DNA from: Solirubrobacterales bacterium
GTDB lineage: Bacteria; Actinomycetota; Thermoleophilia; Solirubrobacterales; Thermoleophilaceae
Direction: 5' to 3'
Length of the DNA stretch: 42,245 nt
NCBI GenBank assembly: GCA_012718975.1
Contig: JAAYBF010000069.1
Location: 1-42,245, forward strand
Under the pieces are notes generated by a model, which searched no databases, was not told the origin of the DNA, and saw only the letters and a program-made list of their open reading frames with translations. Below, one piece after another: positions 25,576 to 32,971 of this stretch. Position 1 is the stretch's first letter; each line of letters starts with the position of its first letter. The position numbers and the translations under genes were made by a program.

Positions 25576-26061
25576 GTGGACGACCGCCATCCGGAGCCCG
25601 ACCAGCGGCTGCCGGCCCAGGCGCGCACGCTGTTCGCGCTCCAGGCGACCGCCGGCGCAGCGCCGCTCGTGCTGCTCGCTCTCGGCGCGCGGATGGCGCT
25701 CGACAGCGCCGGCGCACCGGGCTGGACCGGCGTAGCGGTGCTCGCGCTCGCGGCGCTCGCGGCTGTCGCGATGGTCGCCGTCGAGCCGCGGCTGCGCTGG
25801 CGCAACTGGCGCTACGCGCTGCGCGAGGAGGAGATCGACCTGCGCCGCGGCGTGCTGGTCGTCACCCGGACGCTGATCCCGACGATCCGCGTCCAGCACG
25901 TCGACACGCAGCGGACCTGGCTGTCGGACCGCCTCGGCCTGCGCGCCGTGGTGGTCCACACCGCGGGCGGCTCGCACCGCATCCCGGCGCTGCGCCCCGA
26001 CACGGCGACGGCGATCCGCGACCGGATCGCCGAGCTGGCCCGCCGTCCCGACGATGTCTGA
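25576..26061 (+). CDS. Membrane protein with one bacterial PH domain (bPH2, YdbS-like)
   Basis: The 161-residue protein has two N-terminal hydrophobic helices (about residues 22-70). One bPH2 (DUF304) domain follows: WRYALREEEIDLRRGVLVV, then the conserved TLIPTIRVQHVDTQRTWLSDRLGL (two adjoining blocks) and a VVVHTAGG strand. This is the YdbS arrangement; in other bacteria YdbS and YdbT are neighbours. Function is not established beyond membrane association, though in Bacillus the pair has been linked to stress or bacteriocin resistance as I recall. The GTG start is 11 bases after ctaB. It overlaps the next gene by eight bases. Confidence 0.85.
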   Translation: MDDRHPEPDQRLPAQARTLFALQATAGAAPLVLLALGARMALDSAGAPGWTGVAVLALAALAAVAMVAVEPRLRWRNWRYALREEEIDLRRGVLVVTRTLIPTIRVQHVDTQRTWLSDRLGLRAVVVHTAGGSHRIPALRPDTATAIRDRIAELARRPDDV

Positions 26062-27685
26062 CGCCGCGGACCCGCCGCGCGAGGGGGCAGACCGGCACGC
26101 CGGGCGGGCCGGCGATCCGACCGCGCCCGACCACCCGCGCCCGATCGGGCCGCCGACCGCCGACGGGCGCGGCCCGCGCGACGCGCGACCGGCGCTGGCC
26201 GCTCGCCACCTCCATCCGGTCGCGGCGGTGCTCGCCGCGCTCGACAACGTCCGCGACGCGGTCGTCAGCGTGGTCGTGCTGCTGGTGATCGGCTCGCAGT
26301 CGGGCCGGCTCGGGACGATGGCCGCCTGGCTCGCGGTCGGTGGCGCGGCGCTGGCGGTATCGGTCGGCTACGCGCGCTGGCGTGCCGAGACCTATGCCGT
26401 CGTCGACGCCACGATCCGCCACCGCCACGGGCTGATCTCCCGCGACGAGACAGTCGTGCCGCTCGCCCGCGTCCACTCGATCGACACGGCTCAGGGACCG
26501 CTGCAGCGGCTCTTCGGCGTCTACGAGCTGCACGTCCAGACAGCCGGCGGCGGCGCCCGCGGCGAGATCGTGCTGCGCGCGGTCGACCCCGGCGAGACCG
26601 CCCGGCTGCGCACCGCCGCCGGGTTGGCGGCCGAGGCGAGGACCGACGACCTGCCGCGCTGGCGGCTCACGACCCGTGACCTGCTCGTCGTCGGGGTGAC
26701 AGCGCCGCAGGTCGGCATCCTGCTGCCGCTGGTCGGCGGCGCGGTCGCGCTCGCCGACAGCGTTCTCGGCGAGAGCGGCGCGCGCGAGGCGCTGATCGAG
26801 CGCGCGCCGACCGAGGCCGGCGGTCTCGCGCTGCTCGCGGCGGCCGCGCTCGCGCTGATCTGGCTGGTCGCGTTCGCCGGCGCGCTGGTCGCCTTCGCCG
26901 GCTTCGCCGTCGTCCGCGACGGCGACCACCTGCGGATCGAGCGCGGCTTCCTGCAGCGGCGCGCGACCTCGGTGCCGCTCGCGCGGGTGCAGGCCGTCTC
27001 GGTCGCCGAGGGGCTGCTGCGACGTCCGTTCGGGCTCTGCAGCGTGCGGCTCGAGACCGCCGGCTACGGTCGCGAGGCCGGCGCCGCGCGGACGTTGTTC
27101 CCGCTGCTGCGCACCGCCGAGCTCGACAGCCGGCTCGGGGATCTGGTTCCCGGCCTCGCGGCGGCCACAACCACCTCTGCCACGCCCTCCCGTGCGGCGG
27201 CGCCCGACCGCGCTCCCGCGGGGTCGCCGGGGGCGCCCGCCGGCGCAGCTGCGCCCCCGTCCGCGGACGGCGACTGGCAGCGCCCGCCCGGCCGCGCGCT
27301 GCGGCGCTACCTGCTGCCGCGCACGCTGGCCGGGCTGGCCGCCGGGGCGCTGGCCGCGGCGATCTGGCCGGTGGCCTGGCCACTCGCGCCGGTCCTCGCG
27401 CTGGCCGGCGCCGCCGTCGGCCTGGCCGCCTTCCGCGCCGCCGGCTGGCGCCTGGCCGGCGGCCGGCTCGCCGCGCGCCACGGCGCCCTGAACCGCCGCA
27501 CGGTGCTCGTCTCGGCCGGCCGCCTGCAGGACCACTCGCTCGGCCAGACGCCGTTCCAGCGCCGCGCCCGCCTGGCGACCTTCTCGATCACCGTCGCCTC
27601 CGGCACCTCCGCCGCCGTCGCCCACCTCGACGCCGCCCCCGCCCAGGCCCTCTTCGACCGCCTCCGCCCCACCCCCGGCCGCTGA
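26054..27685 (+). CDS. Membrane protein with three bacterial PH domains (bPH2, YdbT-like)
   Basis: This 543-residue partner of the preceding gene has a disordered N terminus (Pro/Asp/Arg-rich, about 1-50). Paired membrane helices then alternate with three bPH2 domains at about residues 110-185, 285-370 and 465-540. Each begins with a VRDGDHLRIERGFLQRR-like strand and has a PLARV(H/Q)(S/A)(I/V) core. The third copy is most divergent (RLAARHGALNRRTVLVSAGRLQ). Between domains 2 and 3 lies a Pro/Ala-rich linker (about 375-415). It probably forms a membrane complex with its neighbour. Its stop lies inside the left arm of a perfect inverted repeat. Confidence 0.83.
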   Translation: MSDAADPPREGADRHAGRAGDPTAPDHPRPIGPPTADGRGPRDARPALAARHLHPVAAVLAALDNVRDAVVSVVVLLVIGSQSGRLGTMAAWLAVGGAALAVSVGYARWRAETYAVVDATIRHRHGLISRDETVVPLARVHSIDTAQGPLQRLFGVYELHVQTAGGGARGEIVLRAVDPGETARLRTAAGLAAEARTDDLPRWRLTTRDLLVVGVTAPQVGILLPLVGGAVALADSVLGESGAREALIERAPTEAGGLALLAAAALALIWLVAFAGALVAFAGFAVVRDGDHLRIERGFLQRRATSVPLARVQAVSVAEGLLRRPFGLCSVRLETAGYGREAGAARTLFPLLRTAELDSRLGDLVPGLAAATTTSATPSRAAAPDRAPAGSPGAPAGAAAPPSADGDWQRPPGRALRRYLLPRTLAGLAAGALAAAIWPVAWPLAPVLALAGAAVGLAAFRAAGWRLAGGRLAARHGALNRRTVLVSAGRLQDHSLGQTPFQRRARLATFSITVASGTSAAVAHLDAAPAQALFDRLRPTPGR

Positions 27686-27728
27686 ACTCGACATCTGCGA
27701 CGCATTTCGTCGCAGATGTCGAGTTCAG
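27682..27728. repeat. Perfect 21-bp inverted repeat, 5-base loop, between convergent genes
   Basis: Bases 27682-27702 pair perfectly with 27708-27728; the loop is CATTT. The left arm contains the TGA of the PH-domain gene, and the right arm ends 14 bases before the GH15 stop. The stem is only about half G/C, well below its surroundings. It could act as a bidirectional terminator, although it lacks a T-run. It may equally be a REP- or MITE-like dispersed element. Confidence 0.75.
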
Positions 27729-27742
27729 GTCTCTCGACGGGA

Positions 27743-29671
27743 TCAGCGGCCGTAGCGCGAGCGCAGCAGGTCGCGCTCGAACTGCGACTGGTAGGCGTCC
27801 TCGTCGGCGTGGATGACGTGCATCACCGCGTTGATCAGCGCGAGGTGGGTGAACGCCTGCGGGAAGTTGCCGAGGTGGCGGCCCGAGCGGGGGTCGATCT
27901 CCTCGGCGTAGAGCAGCAGCGGGCTGGCGTAGGAGAGCAGCTTCTCGCAGAGCGCCCGCGCGCGGCCCAGCTCGCCGATCTCGACCAGCGCCGAGACCAG
28001 CCAGAACGAGCAGATCGTGAAGGTCCCCTCCTCCCCGCTGAGCCCGTCGTCGGTCTCGTGGACGCGGTAGCGCAGCACCAGGCCGTCGACGGTCAGCTCG
28101 TCGGCGATCGCCAGCACGGTCTTGCGGATCCGCTCGTCGTCGGGCTCGAGGAAGCGCACCAGCGGCATCAGCAGCACCGAGGCGTCGAGCGCGTCGGTGT
28201 CGTAGTGCTGGGTGAAGACGCCACGCTCGTCGAGCGCGTTGGCGCAGATGTCGTCCCTGATCTCGTCGGCGATCCGCTGCCACTCCTCTGCGCGGCGGCT
28301 GTCCGCGCGGATCTCGGCCAGCCGCGCGCCGCGGTCGAGCGCGACCCAGCACATCAGCTTCGACGAGGTGAAGTGGCGCGGCTCGCCGCGGATCTCCCAG
28401 AGGCCGCGGTCGGGCTCGCGCCAGTGGGCGATCGCGTCCTCGACCTGCTTGACCATGATCGGCCAGATCCGCTCGGGCAGGTGGTCGCGCGACTTGGTGT
28501 GCAGGTAGACCGAGTCGAGCACCGCGCCCCAGACGTCGTGCTGGCTCTGGCCGTAGGCCGCGTTGCCGACCCGCACCGGCCGCGCCCCGTCGTAGCCGGA
28601 GAGGTGGTCGAGCTCGCGCTCGTCCAGCTCGGACTCGCCGTCGATCCCGTACATGATCTGCAGCTGGCCCTGCTCGGCCTCGGCGACGTCGGCGATGAAG
28701 TAGAAGAAGTCGTTGGCCTCCCAGTCGAAGCCGAGCGTGTAGAGGCCCCAGAGCGCGAACGTCGAGTCGCGGATCCAGCTGTAGCGGTAGTCCCAGTTGC
28801 GCTCGCCCCCGGGCGTCTCGGGCAGCGACGTCGTGGCGGCGGCGACCAGCGCCCCGGTCGGCGCGTAGGACAGGCCCTTCAACGTCAGCGCCGAGCGCTG
28901 CAGGTAGGTCCGCCAGGGATGGTCGGGGAAGTCGCCGTGGTCGAGCCAGTGCTGCCAGTGGTGGGCGGTCCAGACCATCCGGTCGTAGGCCTCGTCGTAG
29001 TCGGCCGGCGGCCTGTGCTCGGACCACGACAGCGCGGCGAACAGCGTGTCGCCGGCCTTCATCAGCGTCCGCGCGGTCGCGCGCGGGCCCTCGAAGCCGA
29101 GGTTCATGTCGGTGGTCAGGCGCAGCTCGAAGCCGGTCCCGGCGCCGGTCGCGACCCCCTCGTGGTAGCCGGCGCCGGCGTACTCCCAGTCGGCGAAGCC
29201 GCGGCCGTAGTCGAAGACCGGCTCGCAGTCCAGGCGCACCTGGACCTCGCCGTTGACGCAGCGCACCAGCCGCAGCAGGACGTGGTCGGCGTCGTAGTCG
29301 GTCGGCGAGCGGCGGTGGGTGCGCGACCGCTCGCCCTCGTGGTGCCACGGGCCGATCAGCAGCACGTCGCGGACGATGATCCAGCCGCCGCGCATCCCCC
29401 AGCTCGTCTCGAGCACCATCGTCCCCGGCAGGTAGCGGCGCGCGGCCGGGACGACGACGTCCGCCGGCCCGAGCCGGAAGCTGCCGGCGTCGCGGTCGAG
29501 CAGCGCGCCGAAGACGCTCGGGGAGTCCATCCGCGGCAGGCACATCCACTCGACGGCGCCGTTGGGCGCGACCAGCGCGGTCGTCTCGCAGTCGGAGAGG
29601 AAGCCGTAGTCGGCGATCGGCGGGAACGGGCTGGCGCCGTTGCCCGCGCTGGTGGAGGGCGGGTCGCTCAC
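27743..29671 (-). CDS. Glycoside hydrolase family 15 (glucoamylase/trehalase-like)
   Basis: This 642-residue enzyme resembles actinobacterial GH15 proteins that hydrolyse trehalose or alpha-glucans to glucose. The N-terminal beta-sandwich begins with PFPPIADYGFLSDCETTALV (about 15-34). The (alpha/alpha)6 barrel has RNWDYRYSWIRDSTFALW (about 290) and the catalytic-acid region GEEGTFTICSFWLV (about 546-559). The C terminus has GNFPQAFTHLALINA, another family mark. There is no signal peptide, so it acts inside the cell, which favours trehalose or a storage glucan. The GTG overlaps the pgl stop by four bases, making it the last gene of the sugar operon. Confidence 0.9.
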   Translation of the reverse strand: MSDPPSTSAGNGASPFPPIADYGFLSDCETTALVAPNGAVEWMCLPRMDSPSVFGALLDRDAGSFRLGPADVVVPAARRYLPGTMVLETSWGMRGGWIIVRDVLLIGPWHHEGERSRTHRRSPTDYDADHVLLRLVRCVNGEVQVRLDCEPVFDYGRGFADWEYAGAGYHEGVATGAGTGFELRLTTDMNLGFEGPRATARTLMKAGDTLFAALSWSEHRPPADYDEAYDRMVWTAHHWQHWLDHGDFPDHPWRTYLQRSALTLKGLSYAPTGALVAAATTSLPETPGGERNWDYRYSWIRDSTFALWGLYTLGFDWEANDFFYFIADVAEAEQGQLQIMYGIDGESELDERELDHLSGYDGARPVRVGNAAYGQSQHDVWGAVLDSVYLHTKSRDHLPERIWPIMVKQVEDAIAHWREPDRGLWEIRGEPRHFTSSKLMCWVALDRGARLAEIRADSRRAEEWQRIADEIRDDICANALDERGVFTQHYDTDALDASVLLMPLVRFLEPDDERIRKTVLAIADELTVDGLVLRYRVHETDDGLSGEEGTFTICSFWLVSALVEIGELGRARALCEKLLSYASPLLLYAEEIDPRSGRHLGNFPQAFTHLALINAVMHVIHADEDAYQSQFERDLLRSRYGR

Positions 29672-30381
29672 CCGTCGGCGCCGAGCCGCGCGGCGGCCGG
29701 CCGGTCGAGCAGGACCGTCAGCGCACCGTCGGCGGGCCGAACCAGGCTCGCCGGGGCGTCGGGGCCGGGGGCGTCGCCGAACGCGCGCGCGACCGCCTCG
29801 GCCTTGTCCGCGCCGGCGATCAGGAAGACGACCTCGGCGGCGGCGTCGAGCACCGGCAGGGTCAGCGTGACCCGCGGCACCAGCGGTGCCATCCCGGGCG
29901 TATGGACGCCGACCGCCCAGCGCTCGCGCTCGCCGAGCGCCGGCTCGCCGGGAAACAGCGAGGCGGTGTGCGCGTCGGGGCCGATCCCGAGCAGGACCAG
30001 GTCGAAGCGCGGCGGGGCGTCGCCGTCGCCGAAGGCGTCGCGCAGCTCGTCCTCGAGCACCGCCGCGGCGGGCTCGGGGCCGAGCTCGCCGCGGATCCGG
30101 TGCCAGGCGCGCGGGCGGCGGTCGGCCGGCAGGCGCGCGACGAGCTCCTGCTCGACCATGCGGTAGTTGGAGAACTCGTGCTCGGGGCCGACGCAGCGGT
30201 CGTCGCCGAGCCAGAGGCCGACGCCGGTCCAGTCGAGGTCCATCTCGGCGAGCAGCTCGTAGGAGCGGCGCGGGGTCGAGCCGCCGGCGAGCGCGATCTC
30301 GCCGCCGGCGCGCACGACGGTGGCGATCCGCGCGGCCGCCTCGGCGGCCGGGTCGTCGACGACCACCAGCTCGCGACTCAT
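29668..30381 (-). CDS. pgl: 6-phosphogluconolactonase
   Basis: The 237-residue enzyme hydrolyses the lactone made by glucose-6-phosphate dehydrogenase. It is of the DevB/SOL type: LAGGSTPRRSYELL (about 32-45), LGDDRCVGPEHEFSNYRM (about 58-75), LLGIGPDAHTASLFPG (about 130-145) and RVTLTLPVL. The ATG overlaps the opcA stop and its TGA overlaps the GH15 start, four bases each. Its place directly after zwf and opcA fits the pathway order. Confidence 0.93.
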   Translation of the reverse strand: MSRELVVVDDPAAEAAARIATVVRAGGEIALAGGSTPRRSYELLAEMDLDWTGVGLWLGDDRCVGPEHEFSNYRMVEQELVARLPADRRPRAWHRIRGELGPEPAAAVLEDELRDAFGDGDAPPRFDLVLLGIGPDAHTASLFPGEPALGERERWAVGVHTPGMAPLVPRVTLTLPVLDAAAEVVFLIAGADKAEAVARAFGDAPGPDAPASLVRPADGALTVLLDRPAAARLGADG

Positions 30382-31445
30382 CCGACCAGCTCCCGCGCGA
30401 CGCCGAGCGCCGTCGTGTAGCCGTGCTCGCGCAGCAGCGCCTGGCGGATCCCCTCACCGAGGATGCCGGCCTCGCCGCGCGAGGCGCCCATCACCGTCCA
30501 GCTCGACTCGTGGCCGTCGGGCGCCCGCCGGCCGGCGTTCAGGCCGCCCGGACCGCGGTCGAGCGAGACGCCCATCCCGGAGCGGGTCTCGACGGTCAGC
30601 CCGGCGAGGCCGGGGATCGGCATCGTCGGGTCGGGCTCGAAGCGCAGCTCGACGGGCCCGTCCGGCGCCTCGGCGGTGCCCGAGCAGCGGCCCTGCTCGT
30701 CGGGCTCGGTCAGCCCGCCCGGCCGCCAGCCGAGCCGCCGTGCCAACCAGCCGACGAGCAGCACCGCGGCGACGAGCGAGTCGGGCCGGAAGCGGACCGT
30801 CACGGCGCTGATGCGCGCCAGCTCGGGCCGCCACTGGGGCGGGTCGAAGGTCGCCGCGACACGCTCGCGCCACGGCGTCGAGCGCAGCCAGGCGAGGTCG
30901 ACGACGTAGGCGCGCTCGCGCAGCTCGCTCGCGCGCGCGACGGCGTCGGCGAGACGCGGCTCGTCGATCGAGTCGATCAGGACGATCTGGGCGATTCCGA
31001 GCAGCGCGTCGACGGCGTCGGGGTGGCCGTGCGGCGACCAGACGAGCGTCGGCAGGTCCGAGACCACGAGCGGGTCGACGACGCGGTCGAGGTGCTCGAG
31101 GTGCCCGGGGCCGACGTCGATCAGCACCTGCTCGTGGGCGACGGCGATCGTGTCGCCGGGCTCGTCGTCCTCGGCGGTGACGGTCGCGCGGGCGTCGATC
31201 TCGGCGCGCCCCGCCTCGACGGCGCAGATGATCGTGCGCGAGCCGTGGTAGCGGCCGACCTTCTCGAGCCGGTTGGCGATCTCGCCGCGCCACTGGTCGT
31301 CGACGACGACGACCATGTTGAGCACGCGCGCCGGGGCGACCGCCTCGCCGGCCGCGTGGCGCTCCTTGAGCAGGTCGCGTAGCGCCGCGTCGATCGCCGA
31401 CGGGTTGGTGTCCTGCGCCGACCAGACGGTCCCGCTCTCGGTCAT
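30378..31445 (-). CDS. opcA: Glucose-6-phosphate dehydrogenase assembly protein OpcA
   Basis: This 355-residue protein matches OpcA, known from cyanobacteria and actinobacteria as a factor that activates or assembles Zwf. Recognisable parts are RVLNMVVVVDDQWRGEI (about 35-51), HEQVLIDVGPGHLEHLDRVV and DLPTLVWSPHGHPD in the first half, and AYVVDLAWLRSTPWRERVAATFDPP in two stretches in the middle. It carries no catalytic motif. The ATG at 31445 overlaps the zwf stop (ATGA), so Zwf and its activator are made in sequence from one message. In-frame codons upstream lie inside zwf and were rejected. Confidence 0.9.
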   Translation of the reverse strand: MTESGTVWSAQDTNPSAIDAALRDLLKERHAAGEAVAPARVLNMVVVVDDQWRGEIANRLEKVGRYHGSRTIICAVEAGRAEIDARATVTAEDDEPGDTIAVAHEQVLIDVGPGHLEHLDRVVDPLVVSDLPTLVWSPHGHPDAVDALLGIAQIVLIDSIDEPRLADAVARASELRERAYVVDLAWLRSTPWRERVAATFDPPQWRPELARISAVTVRFRPDSLVAAVLLVGWLARRLGWRPGGLTEPDEQGRCSGTAEAPDGPVELRFEPDPTMPIPGLAGLTVETRSGMGVSLDRGPGGLNAGRRAPDGHESSWTVMGASRGEAGILGEGIRQALLREHGYTTALGVARELVG

Positions 31446-32971
31446 ATCGCCCGCCAGCGCTCCCCTTCGCGCAGCAGCCGGTCGGCCTCCGCCGGCCCGC
31501 CGCTGCCGGCCTCGTAGGTCGGCAGCGGCGAGTCGTCCTCCGCCCAGCCGGCGAGGATCGGGTCGCAGATCGTCCACTGCGCCTCGACCTCGTCGTCGCG
31601 GGTGAACAGCGTCGCGTCGCCGCGCATCGCGTCGGTGATCAGCCGCTCGTAGGCCTCCGGGGACTCCGACAGGAACGCGGTGCCGTAGAGGAACTCCATG
31701 TTGACCGGGCGGATCCGCATCCGGCTGCCGGGGATCTTCGCCCCGAGCGAGATCGTCACGCCCTCGTTCGGCTGGACGCCGAGCACGATCTGGTTGGGCT
31801 GGACGCCGACCGACCCCTCCTGGTCGAAGGCGAGGTGCGGCACCGGCTTGAGCGTCACGGCGATCTCGGTGACCTTGCGCGCCAGCCGCTTGCCGGTGCG
31901 CAGGTAGATCGGCACGCCCGCCCAGCGCCAGTTGTCGACCTCGAGCGCCAGGGCGACGTAGGTCGGGGTCTTCGAGTCGGGCGGGACGCCCTCCTCGTCC
32001 CGGTAGCCGGGCACCTGCTCGCCGCCGACGACGCCCGGCCCGTACTGGGCGCGCACCGCCATCTCGGCGACCTTCGCCGGGTCGGGGTCGGGCGCATGGA
32101 TCGCGTGCAGCACCTTGACCTTCTCGTCGCGCACGTCGTCGGCGGAGAACGAGGTGGGCGGCTCCATGCAGAGCAGCGTCAGCAGCTGCAGCATGTGGTT
32201 CTGGACGAGGTCGCGCAGCGCTCCGGCGTGGTCGTAGTAGCCGGCGCGGCCGCCGATGCCGAGGTCCTCGGCGGCGGTGATCTGCACCGACTCGACGTAG
32301 TTGCGGTTCCAGATCGGCTCGAACAGGCCGTTGGCGAACCGGAACGCCAGCATGTTCTGGACCGTCTCCTTGCCCAGGTAGTGGTCGATCCGGAAGACCT
32401 GGCGCTCCTCGAGCACGTCGAGGACGTCGCGGTTGAGCTGCTTGGCCTCGGCGAGGTTGGTGCCGATCGGCTTCTCGATCACGACGCGGACCTCGCCGTC
32501 GTCCTTGGACTGCAGCCCGTGCTCGCCGAGCTTCTTGACGATCACGGGGAAGAACGCGGGCGCGGTCGAGAGGTAGAAGGCCCGGTTGAACGAGATGCCG
32601 GCGGCGGTCTCGAGCTCGTCCTCGATCCTGCGGATCTCGTCGTAGACGTCGGGGTCGTCGAAGCTGCCCGGCACGAAGCGGGCGTCGTCGAGCAGCGCGG
32701 CGAGGACCTGCTCGTCCGGCTTGCGGCGCGAGAACTGGCGGATCGCGGTGGCGGCCATCTCACGGAAGTCGCCGTGGGGCATGTCGGCGCGCGAGGAGCC
32801 GACGAGGTTGAACCGCTCGGGCAGCGCCCCCTCGTGGGCGAGGTTGTAGAGGGCGGGCAGCAGCTTGCGCCGCGAGAGGTCGCCGGTCGCGCCGAAGATC
32901 GTCAGCGTCGTCGGCCGGATCGGCTGCCGCTCGAGCCCCTCGGCGAGCGGGTTGGCCGCGGTCGCGGTCAA
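31442..32971 (-). CDS. zwf: Glucose-6-phosphate 1-dehydrogenase
   Basis: The 509-residue enzyme is the first step of the oxidative pentose phosphate pathway, producing NADPH. The nucleotide motif FGATGDLSRRKLLPALYNL is near the N terminus, VVIEKPIGT follows, the active-site signature RIDHYLGKE is at 194-202, and DHAGALRDLVQNHMLQL comes after. Length is normal. The only usable start is a TTG that overlaps the stop of the transaldolase-PGI gene (TTGA), so translation is probably coupled. It sits directly before its activator opcA. Confidence 0.95.
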   Translation of the reverse strand: MTATAANPLAEGLERQPIRPTTLTIFGATGDLSRRKLLPALYNLAHEGALPERFNLVGSSRADMPHGDFREMAATAIRQFSRRKPDEQVLAALLDDARFVPGSFDDPDVYDEIRRIEDELETAAGISFNRAFYLSTAPAFFPVIVKKLGEHGLQSKDDGEVRVVIEKPIGTNLAEAKQLNRDVLDVLEERQVFRIDHYLGKETVQNMLAFRFANGLFEPIWNRNYVESVQITAAEDLGIGGRAGYYDHAGALRDLVQNHMLQLLTLLCMEPPTSFSADDVRDEKVKVLHAIHAPDPDPAKVAEMAVRAQYGPGVVGGEQVPGYRDEEGVPPDSKTPTYVALALEVDNWRWAGVPIYLRTGKRLARKVTEIAVTLKPVPHLAFDQEGSVGVQPNQIVLGVQPNEGVTISLGAKIPGSRMRIRPVNMEFLYGTAFLSESPEAYERLITDAMRGDATLFTRDDEVEAQWTICDPILAGWAEDDSPLPTYEAGSGGPAEADRLLREGERWRAI

